From a virus: a DNA stretch of 64,000 bases. The stretch covers positions 1-64,000 of IMG/VR virus record IMGVR_UViG_3300044638_006409; one strand, given 5' to 3'. Under the pieces are notes generated by a model that saw only the letters and a program-made list of their open reading frames with translations, had not been told where the DNA came from and did no database searches. Below, in pieces: positions 1 through 7,573 of the stretch. The position numbers were made by a program, and so were the translations under genes. Every line of letters starts with the position of its first letter. Within the stretch, counting starts at the first letter, position 1.

Positions 1-1
1 A

Positions 2-256
2 ACTTCATCACAACAATTAAACAATCAATTAGATTTAACTTTCACAAATACATTAGGTCAAATAACTGGTACAGGTATTACAATTACATCAGCAATAACA
101 ATTAATTCAGGTACAACAATAGGATATGCTCAAGTTATAACTGGTGATGATTATACGGATTTAGATGGTACATCAGTATTCACTAATTTAGCTGTAACTT
201 ATCCTATTTCCTACACTTTCGACATAACCACTAATAGTATTTTTCCTGATTTGTAA
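2..256 (+). CDS. C-terminal end of an unrecognised, probably structural protein (partial)
   Basis: The frame is open from base 2 to a TAA at 254-256, giving 84 residues; the start lies outside the window. The visible part is rich in Thr, Ser, Ile, Gly and Asn (for example TGTGITITSAITINSGTT), alternates polar and hydrophobic residues as in beta-strands, and has no Cys. This composition resembles the tail and baseplate proteins at the other end of the window, so a virion role is likely by inference. No family is recognised. Confidence 0.6.
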   Translation, partial: TSSQQLNNQLDLTFTNTLGQITGTGITITSAITINSGTTIGYAQVITGDDYTDLDGTSVFTNLAVTYPISYTFDITTNSIFPDL

Positions 257-282
257 TTTGACTTAATTAGTTCTTCATTTTA

Positions 283-290
283 TATTTATA
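283..290 (+). promoter_or_regulatory. TATTTATA motif upstream of the DNA polymerase gene
   Basis: Copy of the TATTTATA octamer that precedes most structural genes here. It lies 61 bases before the polymerase ATG, farther than at other genes, so its use at this gene is uncertain. Confidence 0.35.
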
Positions 291-303
291 AGGACAAGGT
301 AAA

Positions 304-320
304 TGTCATCCAGTATGACA
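304..320 (+). promoter_or_regulatory. Small inverted repeat in the DNA polymerase leader
   Basis: TGTCAT (304-309) and ATGACA (315-320) form a perfect 6-bp inverted repeat with a 5-base spacer, 31 bases before the polymerase start codon. In T4 the polymerase represses its own translation by binding a leader hairpin; a similar role here is only an analogy. The hairpin is weak (2 GC pairs per arm) and does not cover the start. Confidence 0.25.
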
Positions 321-351
321 GCTAATATACTAAACTTATAAAAATATAATA

Positions 352-3069
352 ATGATTACACCTGAAGAAATCGAAAGTTTCTTAAACGGAAACGACCCCG
401 AAGAACACATCGTTGCCATAGAATATGATTGGGCAACAGAAAACATCTTTAAGATTAAAGAAATCCCCGGTAAAGGAAAAGAAATTAGAAAGGATACATT
501 CACCCCATTTGCTTGGGTTGGTGACCTCCACGGACTTAACTTTTACAAATCATCCAAAGGACTTCAAAAAGAAGCAATGACCAAACACGGAATCCTAATT
601 GAGAAATTGGATACTGGTGGAAATGAACGATTAGAGAAGGGTCTAAAGTTCTTGGTTAAATCCCTTAAAGGATATAGAAGTTTAATGCAATTCTTCAAAG
701 AAGGAGGAATTGACCCATATGGTGATAATACCAAAGAATACTTCCTAATCCCATCTCCAGTAGAACAATATCTTATCCAAAAGGAAAAAAGATTGTTTAA
801 AGGTTATGAAGAATATAATGACATTACAAGATTAGGATTCGACTTAGAGACCACATCTTTAGAACCTAAAGATGGTAGAATCTTTATGATTGGAATTAAA
901 ACGAATAAAGGATTACAAAAAGTAATCGAATGTGCAAATGAAGACCAAGAACGAGCAGGTATTGTTGAGTTTTTTAGAATCATAGATGAGGTTAAACCAT
1001 CAATCATCGGGGGATATAACTCATTCAACTTCGACTGGTATTGGATTATGGAAAGATGTAAAGCTCTACACTTAGATATCAAAAAGATTTGTAAGACATT
1101 ACATCCTGAATATAATATGAAACAAACCAAGGGTATGTTAAAACTTGCCAACGAAGTGGAGGAATATACTCAGATTGGAATGTGGGGATATAATGTTATT
1201 GACATTCTACACTCAGTTAGAAGAGCTCAGGCAATCAACTCGAACATCAAATCAGCGGGTCTTAAATATATTACCCAATACATCAATGCTGAAGCTGAAG
1301 ACCGAGTTTATATTGGACATACTGATATTGGTTCAATGTACGCCAAGAAAGAAGAGTATTGGTTAAATGTTAAGAATGGTAAATACAAAAAGGCCGATAA
1401 ACCTGAATATGATAACTTGGACAAAAAGTTTCCTGATATCTATATCAAAACAACTGGTGACAACCTTGTTGAACGATATCTTGATGATGACTTGGAGGAA
1501 ACCTTGAAAGTGGATGAAGAGTTCAATCAGGGTACATTTATGTTGGCATCAATGATTCCAACAACTTATGAAAGAGTTTCCACTATGGGAACTGCAACCC
1601 TTTGGAAAATGTTGATGATGGCTTGGTCTTATAAGTATAAATTGGCCATTCCCCAAAAAGAACAAAAGAAAGATTTCGTTGGTGGTTTATCAAGATTATT
1701 AAGGGTGGGTTATTCCAAGGATGTATTAAAACTTGACTACTCGTCACTATATCCATCCATTCAGTTAGTACACGATGTTTTTCCTGATTGTGATATTATG
1801 GGGGCAATGAAAGGTATGTTATCTTATTTTAGAAACTCGCGTATTAAATACAAGAACTTAGCTGCTGAATGGTATGACAAAGATAAAAAGAAATCCTTGT
1901 CTTATGATAGAAAACAATTACCTATTAAGATATTCATTAACTCGATGTTCGGTGCGTTATCAGCACCACAAGTGTTTGCGTGGGGTGATATGTATATGGG
2001 TGAACAGATTACTTGTACAGGAAGACAATATCTACGTCAGATGTTAAAGTTCTTTATGAAGAGGGGTTACACCGCGTTAGTATGTGACACGGATGGTATG
2101 AACTTCTCATTACCTGAAGGTGGTGTTGATGATAGAGTTTATATTGGTAAGGGTCTTAATTGGAAAGTTAAGAAGGGAAAAGAATACAAAGGTTATGATG
2201 CTGATGTTGCTGAGTTCAACGATACCTTTATGAAGGGTGAAATGGCATTAGATTGTGATGGAACTTGGAAATCTTGTATTAATCTTGCTCGTAAGAATTA
2301 TGCAACGATGGAACATAATGGTAAAATCAAATTGACAGGTAACTCAATCAAATCCAAAAAACTTCCATTATACATTGAGGAATATTTGGATAAAGCAATT
2401 AGATTATTATTGGAAGGTGAGGGACAGAAGTTTGTTGAATGGTATTATGAATACTTAACTAAAATCTATAACAAAGAAATCCCCCTTCTTAAAATTGCAC
2501 AAAGAGCAAAGGTTAAATTAAGTATTAAGGATTATATTGAGAGGTCAAAACAAACAACTAAATCAGGTGGAGCAATGTCAAGAATGGCTCATATGGAATT
2601 GGCAATGAAACACAATTTAAAAGTGAATCTTGGTGAGGTGATTTATTATGTTAATAATGGTGTTAAAGCAAGTCACGGAGATGTTCAAAAGAAGAAAGAT
2701 GAAGTGGTATTAAATTGTTATATGTTAAATCCAAATGATATTGAGAATAATCCAGATATGTTGGGTGATTATAATGTTGCAAGAGCAATAACAACTTTCA
2801 ACAATCGTATTGAACCATTATTGGTTGTATTCAAACAAGAAGTTAGAGATACTTTGATTATTGATAACCCTGAGAAAAGACAATTCTATACACAACAACA
2901 ATGTGAGTTGATTAATGGAGTTCCATTTGAGGAAAAAGACCAAGATAGAATCAAAGAGGATTTGTTAGATTTAGAACCAAAAGAAATTGAGTACTGGAAC
3001 AAGAGAGGAATTGACCCCAACTATATTTACGATTTGGCTGAAGAAGGATGGGAACAATATATTGACTAA
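352..3069 (+). CDS. Family B DNA polymerase with 3'-5' exonuclease (T4 gp43-like)
   Basis: Replicative DNA polymerase of 905 residues, close to T4 gp43 (898). The N-terminal half has the exonuclease motifs FDLETT (D164, E166) and an Exo II-like GGYNSFNFDWYW near residues 222-233. The polymerase half has motif A DYSSLYPS (D462), motif B KIFINSMFGALSAP near residues 525-540 and motif C CDTDG (D579, D581), followed by the KKxY-region-like segment RKNYATM. All catalytic acidic residues expected for both activities are present, so it should be active. It stands apart from the other replication genes (33775-43160), with an unrelated upstream gene and a small lipoprotein downstream. The ATG at 352 follows an A-rich leader without a Shine-Dalgarno site. 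Confidence 0.97.
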   Translation: MITPEEIESFLNGNDPEEHIVAIEYDWATENIFKIKEIPGKGKEIRKDTFTPFAWVGDLHGLNFYKSSKGLQKEAMTKHGILIEKLDTGGNERLEKGLKFLVKSLKGYRSLMQFFKEGGIDPYGDNTKEYFLIPSPVEQYLIQKEKRLFKGYEEYNDITRLGFDLETTSLEPKDGRIFMIGIKTNKGLQKVIECANEDQERAGIVEFFRIIDEVKPSIIGGYNSFNFDWYWIMERCKALHLDIKKICKTLHPEYNMKQTKGMLKLANEVEEYTQIGMWGYNVIDILHSVRRAQAINSNIKSAGLKYITQYINAEAEDRVYIGHTDIGSMYAKKEEYWLNVKNGKYKKADKPEYDNLDKKFPDIYIKTTGDNLVERYLDDDLEETLKVDEEFNQGTFMLASMIPTTYERVSTMGTATLWKMLMMAWSYKYKLAIPQKEQKKDFVGGLSRLLRVGYSKDVLKLDYSSLYPSIQLVHDVFPDCDIMGAMKGMLSYFRNSRIKYKNLAAEWYDKDKKKSLSYDRKQLPIKIFINSMFGALSAPQVFAWGDMYMGEQITCTGRQYLRQMLKFFMKRGYTALVCDTDGMNFSLPEGGVDDRVYIGKGLNWKVKKGKEYKGYDADVAEFNDTFMKGEMALDCDGTWKSCINLARKNYATMEHNGKIKLTGNSIKSKKLPLYIEEYLDKAIRLLLEGEGQKFVEWYYEYLTKIYNKEIPLLKIAQRAKVKLSIKDYIERSKQTTKSGGAMSRMAHMELAMKHNLKVNLGEVIYYVNNGVKASHGDVQKKKDEVVLNCYMLNPNDIENNPDMLGDYNVARAITTFNNRIEPLLVVFKQEVRDTLIIDNPEKRQFYTQQQCELINGVPFEEKDQDRIKEDLLDLEPKEIEYWNKRGIDPNYIYDLAEEGWEQYID

Positions 3070-3071
3070 AC

Positions 3072-3079
3072 TATTTATA
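3072..3079 (+). promoter_or_regulatory. TATTTATA motif, candidate late promoter
   Basis: Octamer 11 bases before the ATG of the small lipoprotein gene and just after the polymerase stop codon. Confidence 0.45.
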
Positions 3080-3090
3080 AAAAAAAACTT

Positions 3091-3261
3091 ATGAAAAAAC
3101 TTATTATTTTAATTTTAGTAATTTCAACGATTGGGTTAACATCTTGTGGTAATCCAGTTTACAAGAAAAGAAAAAAATGTACAGGAAATGGTAGTTGGTA
3201 TGGGAATAGAAACTTGGGTGAAAAGACACCAACACAACAAAACACCTATGTACTGAAGTAA
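3091..3261 (+). CDS. Small predicted lipoprotein (56 aa)
   Basis: A short gene with a classic lipoprotein signal: MKKLIILILVISTIG is a basic N-terminus plus hydrophobic core, followed by the lipobox LTSC with the acceptor Cys at residue 19. The mature part is only about 38 residues, basic (KKRKKC) and polar. It starts 21 bases after the polymerase stop, has a TATTTATA motif 11 bases upstream and ends just before a strong terminator. Phage lipoproteins of this size include o-spanins and superinfection-exclusion proteins. No i-spanin partner is seen nearby, so the role is open. The signal peptide is clear; the function is not. Confidence 0.75.
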   Translation: MKKLIILILVISTIGLTSCGNPVYKKRKKCTGNGSWYGNRNLGEKTPTQQNTYVLK

Positions 3262-3263
3262 CA

Positions 3264-3298
3264 AAAAACCCCACTTAAACGGTGGGGTTATTTTTTTA
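3264..3298. terminator. Probable bidirectional terminator between convergent genes
   Basis: The stem AACCCCAC (3267-3274) pairs with GTGGGGTT (3282-3289) around a 7-base loop. An A-run precedes it and a T-run follows, so it can end transcription from the lipoprotein gene on the plus strand and the gene ending at 3296 on the minus strand. Confidence 0.85.
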
Positions 3299-3640
3299 TT
3301 CTAATTTCATACCATCTGAAGAGATAATGTACCAGTTACCTTCGACATACTCCAACTCAACACAAGCACCATTATCAATTTCTATTTCTTCATATTGGTC
3401 ATCAATCAAAGAATATTTAGGTACAATACTTGTTTTAGTAAGAACTTTAATTTTGATAGATTCTGTTGTATAACCATCTAAAGTAATAGTACAATTATCA
3501 ACATCTTTTACAACTAAAAGGTATTCACCATTGGTTGTATATGTTGGGGTATTAATTACCTTTTTAATTTTAGATGATGGATTTTGACCATATCTGATGG
3601 TCTTTGTGACCTCACCAATTTTTTTCTTTTCAGTTTCCAT
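3296..3640 (-). CDS. Hypothetical protein (114 aa), possibly a small virion protein
   Basis: No family is recognised. The protein starts with a Lys/Glu-rich segment (METEKKKIGEVTK) and then looks all-beta, with alternating strands in its last 70 residues. The C-terminal end (VEGNWYIISSDGMKL) resembles the closing strands of some small phage decoration or fibre domains, which is a weak likeness. It is the last gene of the minus-strand group and converges on the DNA polymerase unit across a shared terminator. The ATG at 3640 follows an AT-only leader; no TATTTATA motif lies directly upstream, so it is probably transcribed with the neck gene 27 bases away. Confidence 0.65.
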   Translation of the reverse strand: METEKKKIGEVTKTIRYGQNPSSKIKKVINTPTYTTNGEYLLVVKDVDNCTITLDGYTTESIKIKVLTKTSIVPKYSLIDDQYEEIEIDNGACVELEYVEGNWYIISSDGMKLE

Positions 3641-3667
3641 TTTTTTATTTTAATAATAATAAAATAA

Positions 3668-4789
3668 TTAGATAACGTAAATCTGTCTTGGTAACGCTTG
3701 CATTTTCTTTACTTTGTTAAGATTTTCAGCTAACAAAGCCTCTCTCTCCATAACCTTTTCAGGTCTTAGTCTGGTTAAACGACCTTCAGCACCAATAAGT
3801 TCATCTATGAGTTTAGTCTTTTCATCTTTACCTTCAGTCGCTAATGATGCGTAATCCATAGTAAGTTCACTGTCAGGAGTTTTGATATTACCACTAAACT
3901 TACCTCTTACTTTTGCCAATGTTTCTTTGGCTGATGCAAAAAACCATTTACGAACCCATATTTGAGCTGGGTTATTTAAATCAATCCAACTTATTTTATC
4001 GAAAGGAACATCAGATGGTAATTTAATAATATCAGGATTTTTCTTCAAACAATCGTCTCTATCAGGACCATCAACCTCATAATACCAATACCATACTTTT
4101 CCTCTCATAAGGGTATTATTACCGAAATCAAACTTACCACCAGGTGTTTGCATCAAGTGTATTGCTTTTTTTCCTTCGGGTAAGGCTGTCATTCTGTATG
4201 TTAAATCACCTGCAATAATTCTTCTTTGGATATTAATTTCTTGCATCCTCAATAACATATCAAATGCTGGCATCATAAAGTAAGAACCCGAATAACCCAT
4301 TTGTGAGTACCCGGCAGGTCCTCCAAGACCCGCACCTCCCAATGCACCAAAAGTCCAAGGGTCAAATAAAAGGTTTGTTAATTCACTAGGTGTGAACCAC
4401 AAAAGTTCATTTAATTCTCTACCTGCAGGTATTTCATATATTTGTTGTCCTGGAACTAATTGAATGTAATCTTTTTTGAGTACTGAATCACCACCAGCCT
4501 GTAAACCAACTATTTTTGAATAGGCATATGAATACCTTTCTTCGAAGTCAAAACTTTTTGTGATAAAAGCTTTGGACAATGATTGGGTATCCAAGTTAAG
4601 ATTATATAATGAAGTCCATTGTGATTCGATTAACCAGTCTTGGACATATTGTGAATAATCCTCGATTGATAGCTCCAAAAGTGAATCCAATTGTTCATCT
4701 TCTAATTCAATACTTCTAAGAGGGGCACCTAAAGTGTGTCTCAGTTTTGTATAAAGATTGGTTCTATCTGGTTCTGGAATTATTGACAT
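3668..4789 (-). CDS. Neck protein, T4 gp13-like
   Basis: Probable head-completion/neck protein that joins the portal vertex to the tail. The pattern matches gp13 of T4-like phages as I know them: an N-terminal helical segment with LGAPLRSIELEDEQLDSLL and a nearby DYSQY (residues 20-50), a variable Gly-rich middle, then a strand W-Y-W-Y-Y-E-V, and a C-terminal helical part PAQIWVRKWFFASAKETLAKVRGKF followed by DSELTMDYASL and a long charged helix. Length is 373 residues against 309 in T4; part of the excess is a Gly/Met/Tyr-rich loop around residues 145-175 (GALGGAGLGGPAGY). The other neck genes (gp14- and gp15-like) lie 6 kb away on the opposite strand. A TATTTATA motif lies 14 bases upstream of the ATG. 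Confidence 0.75.
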   Translation of the reverse strand: MSIIPEPDRTNLYTKLRHTLGAPLRSIELEDEQLDSLLELSIEDYSQYVQDWLIESQWTSLYNLNLDTQSLSKAFITKSFDFEERYSYAYSKIVGLQAGGDSVLKKDYIQLVPGQQIYEIPAGRELNELLWFTPSELTNLLFDPWTFGALGGAGLGGPAGYSQMGYSGSYFMMPAFDMLLRMQEINIQRRIIAGDLTYRMTALPEGKKAIHLMQTPGGKFDFGNNTLMRGKVWYWYYEVDGPDRDDCLKKNPDIIKLPSDVPFDKISWIDLNNPAQIWVRKWFFASAKETLAKVRGKFSGNIKTPDSELTMDYASLATEGKDEKTKLIDELIGAEGRLTRLRPEKVMEREALLAENLNKVKKMQALPRQIYVI

Positions 4790-4803
4790 AGTTAGTTTTT
4801 ATT

Positions 4804-4811
4804 TATAAATA
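4804..4811 (-). promoter_or_regulatory. TATTTATA motif, candidate late promoter (minus strand)
   Basis: On the minus strand the sequence reads TATTTATAAATA, 14 bases before the neck gene ATG. It is extended and contains both the local octamer and the T4-type TATAAATA. Confidence 0.5.
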
Positions 4812-4817
4812 TCAAGT

Positions 4818-7550
4818 TTAGGGACATATTATTTTTTTGAAACTTATATTGGATACTGGTTTAGTATTCAATTCTAACTCGTTACTTTGTGGGTTGTATA
4901 TGTAGGTTATTCCATTTTTAACAACCTTAAAACGAATACTCAATCTTTTTTCTTTACAACCTGATTGACCTTTGTTTGACCAATATATTTCAATATTTTC
5001 CATAGGGACTAAAACATTTTCCTCAAAAATAATTCCTTTTAAGTTTTTTCTAATTAGTCCTAAGAATTGTTCACCAACACCTCCTTCCTTAATCTTGTTG
5101 AAGATGTCACTTATTATTTTGTTGTACACTCTCAAATGAGTTGGTTTCAATTTACTTACTTCACTTGATTTAAAAATGGAGAAAAACTCAGACAAATAGC
5201 TATCAACACTAGTATCCATCATTTTCACCTCAAACTTATCATCTTTTGAAAAAACTTTTTTACCATTATAATAGAAATCTGAGGTGGCCATCAAATCAGC
5301 TTTTATGGGTGTTATTGATTCCATATTACTCAATACACAATCAACGACTTCATCAATATACACATCCTCAGTTTCAGGATATTGTAATATAGTGTTAACA
5401 AGTTTAACAAAACTAGATTCACTATCCTCACCACATTTGTAATTTAAACTGAGTGAAGTAGGATATGACTTCATATAAGGTCCGACCAAACTTTCCTCAT
5501 ATTCTGCATATTTCTGTTTTCTAACTGTTCTTAAAAATTCGTCCAATTTTGATGTATTTCGTATTGGTGATGTTTTAAGATTTTCTAGTCTATTTTTTGT
5601 TTCAGTTCCATCAAATTCATCATCCAAAATAAAGTTTGCAATAACTTTCATAAAATTACCTGGTAGGTCGGATAACATAGCCAACTCCAACATTTTGGTG
5701 AATAATCCCCTACCAAATACTATATCTCTTCTTTCTTTTTTAGTTTTGATGTAACTATATGCAGGATAATAAAAATTTATTATGGTATTCAATGCGTCAA
5801 TAACTTCTTGTTTTTCTTGGTCATTAATTTTATCGACAACTTCGTTTTTGAACTTACAATAAATTGAATTTGTGTCACCGAAAGAACATAAATCATCAAG
5901 TAGATTTTCTCTATCAAAACCTATTGAAATTGCTTCAGTTATTCGTTGTAGTTGTTTTTTTGTAATAACTATTTTTTTTGATTCAGTTAAATTTAATTTT
6001 TTTATATTCAAAGATGGGGATTCAAACTTTTTACTCTCTGATTTAAAAATGTATGAAAATCTTTCTTTTGAAGTCCCACCTTCGTCTTTTACCTCAACAT
6101 CTTCAAAATCGAAGAAAATGTAATTATTTTGATTATCAATGAATGCAAAAATTTGGATATTGTTTGAGTCGTATTTATTTTTACTTTTAAATACATAAAC
6201 TATGTTCCCATTTTCATCTTTAGATTCGTATAAGTCAATAGTGGGTTTTACTTGAACATATTTACTATCACCATCTTCGGTTACAAACATATCTTGTCCT
6301 TTATACTTGTCCCTTGTATCACCATCACAAAATTGTGTTATTTGTGAATTTTTGTTTTTAGTGTTGAATATTTCAATCGCAATTCTTTCCCTTTCTATAC
6401 CTCTATCCAAAGTTCCTTTTTTTGTTTTTGGATTTAAAACTATATTTGCTAAACTATTGGTAAACTTTCCCTCATCACCAAACAGAGTTTTTCCCATAAC
6501 ATTAAACCAAGTTTCCAAATCATAGTTTTTACTATTATATTTTTCATAAAACTCTAATATTTTATCACTAATTCGAGTGTTAGCATCAAACCAATTAACA
6601 ACCGACCATTCACCAGTTCCACCCCTTTGACTTACAGCATATTTTCCACCAATAACACCATAGTTTGTTTTACATAAGTCAGTTTGGATTTTACCATAAC
6701 AAGGAGATTCAATACGAGTATCAGGATTGTAATCCCTAATAATTTCAGGAGAACATTTTGGATAAACTTTCTTCAATATTGTTTGAACAAAAACAGGATT
6801 TAGTCTTCCGTTTGGGTTTAATACCTCAACTTCTTCTTTGATTAATTTTTTAGTTTTAACTGATTCAGTTAACTTAGTTTTCTTTTTATCTGTATATAAT
6901 TTATTAACAAACTCCCAATTTATAACATCCCAAAAGTTACCAATGTATTCATCTCTTTTGTTTTGATATTTGAGATAATATGCGTGTTCCCATACATCAA
7001 GACCAAGAATAGGAAATCCACCCCCATCAACTATGTTCATTAGTGGATTATCTTGGTTGGGTGTTGACATTATTTTAAGTCTGTTGTTTTTTGTCAATAT
7101 TAACCAACACCAACCTGAACCAAATCTATCCTTAGCTATTTCGGTGAATTCTTTTTTGAATGAATTAATTGAACCGAAATCTTTAATAATTTTGTTTTTT
7201 ATTTCAGTTGGTATTTCTTGTTTTTTTGGGGACAACATTTTCCAAAATAAAGCATGATTAAAAGCCCCACCCGCATTGTTTCGTATTGTTTTATTGTACT
7301 TCGAGATGGACTTAATAATGTTCTCCAATTCAACATCGCCATAGTTCTTTTTAGATAAGGCTTTGTTCAATTTATCAACATAACCTTTATAATGTTTGTT
7401 GTAATGTATATCCATCGTTTTTCCATCGATGAAACTACTAATTGAACGATATCCAAATGGTAATTTATCAATACCAATTTTTTTTGCTTCAGATAATATA
7501 TCTTCTTTAGTTAATATTATTTCTTTAAGTAAATTTGCTGCTCTTTCCAT
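4818..7550 (-). CDS. Three-part protein: Mn-type superoxide dismutase + nuclease-like domain + unknown domain
   Basis: A 910-residue protein (916 if the upstream ATG at 7568 is used). Residues about 30-220 are a complete Fe/Mn superoxide dismutase, converting superoxide to peroxide and oxygen: ligands H49 (DIHYNKH), H99 (FNHALFW), D185 and H189 (DVWEHAYY) are all present. NNAGG before the second ligand and NQDNPLM (Q166) are typical of the Mn form. Residues about 240-520 hold a PD-(D/E)xK-like pattern (GIERERIAIEIF, D420, Q433-V-K435). Residues 540-910 are unrecognised. The parts are separated by basic linkers with (L/I)xE sites: LTE-S at 229/230, IKE-E at 239/240, LTE-S at 523/524 and ITE-A at 539/540; the N-terminus MERAANLLKE is similar. 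These match the T4 prohead protease preference, so packaging and cleavage are inferred. I prefer the ATG at 7550 because the TATTTATA motif overlaps the upstream start. Confidence 0.85.
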   Translation of the reverse strand: MERAANLLKEIILTKEDILSEAKKIGIDKLPFGYRSISSFIDGKTMDIHYNKHYKGYVDKLNKALSKKNYGDVELENIIKSISKYNKTIRNNAGGAFNHALFWKMLSPKKQEIPTEIKNKIIKDFGSINSFKKEFTEIAKDRFGSGWCWLILTKNNRLKIMSTPNQDNPLMNIVDGGGFPILGLDVWEHAYYLKYQNKRDEYIGNFWDVINWEFVNKLYTDKKKTKLTESVKTKKLIKEEVEVLNPNGRLNPVFVQTILKKVYPKCSPEIIRDYNPDTRIESPCYGKIQTDLCKTNYGVIGGKYAVSQRGGTGEWSVVNWFDANTRISDKILEFYEKYNSKNYDLETWFNVMGKTLFGDEGKFTNSLANIVLNPKTKKGTLDRGIERERIAIEIFNTKNKNSQITQFCDGDTRDKYKGQDMFVTEDGDSKYVQVKPTIDLYESKDENGNIVYVFKSKNKYDSNNIQIFAFIDNQNNYIFFDFEDVEVKDEGGTSKERFSYIFKSESKKFESPSLNIKKLNLTESKKIVITKKQLQRITEAISIGFDRENLLDDLCSFGDTNSIYCKFKNEVVDKINDQEKQEVIDALNTIINFYYPAYSYIKTKKERRDIVFGRGLFTKMLELAMLSDLPGNFMKVIANFILDDEFDGTETKNRLENLKTSPIRNTSKLDEFLRTVRKQKYAEYEESLVGPYMKSYPTSLSLNYKCGEDSESSFVKLVNTILQYPETEDVYIDEVVDCVLSNMESITPIKADLMATSDFYYNGKKVFSKDDKFEVKMMDTSVDSYLSEFFSIFKSSEVSKLKPTHLRVYNKIISDIFNKIKEGGVGEQFLGLIRKNLKGIIFEENVLVPMENIEIYWSNKGQSGCKEKRLSIRFKVVKNGITYIYNPQSNELELNTKPVSNISFKKIICP

Positions 7551-7554
7551 AAGA

Positions 7555-7562
7555 TATAAATA
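7555..7562 (-). promoter_or_regulatory. TATTTATA motif immediately upstream of the SOD polyprotein
   Basis: The motif is 4 bases before the ATG at 7550 and lies within the alternative N-terminal extension starting at 7568. The spacing resembles that at 10522, 16004 and 62087. Confidence 0.45.
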
Positions 7563-7573
7563 TCTCATAAATA

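Noticed and set aside
1145-1366. ORF in another frame within the DNA polymerase gene
   Set aside because: It lies wholly inside a well-supported polymerase coding sequence and shows no recognisable domain; many similar antisense or shifted frames in the window were dropped for the same reason.
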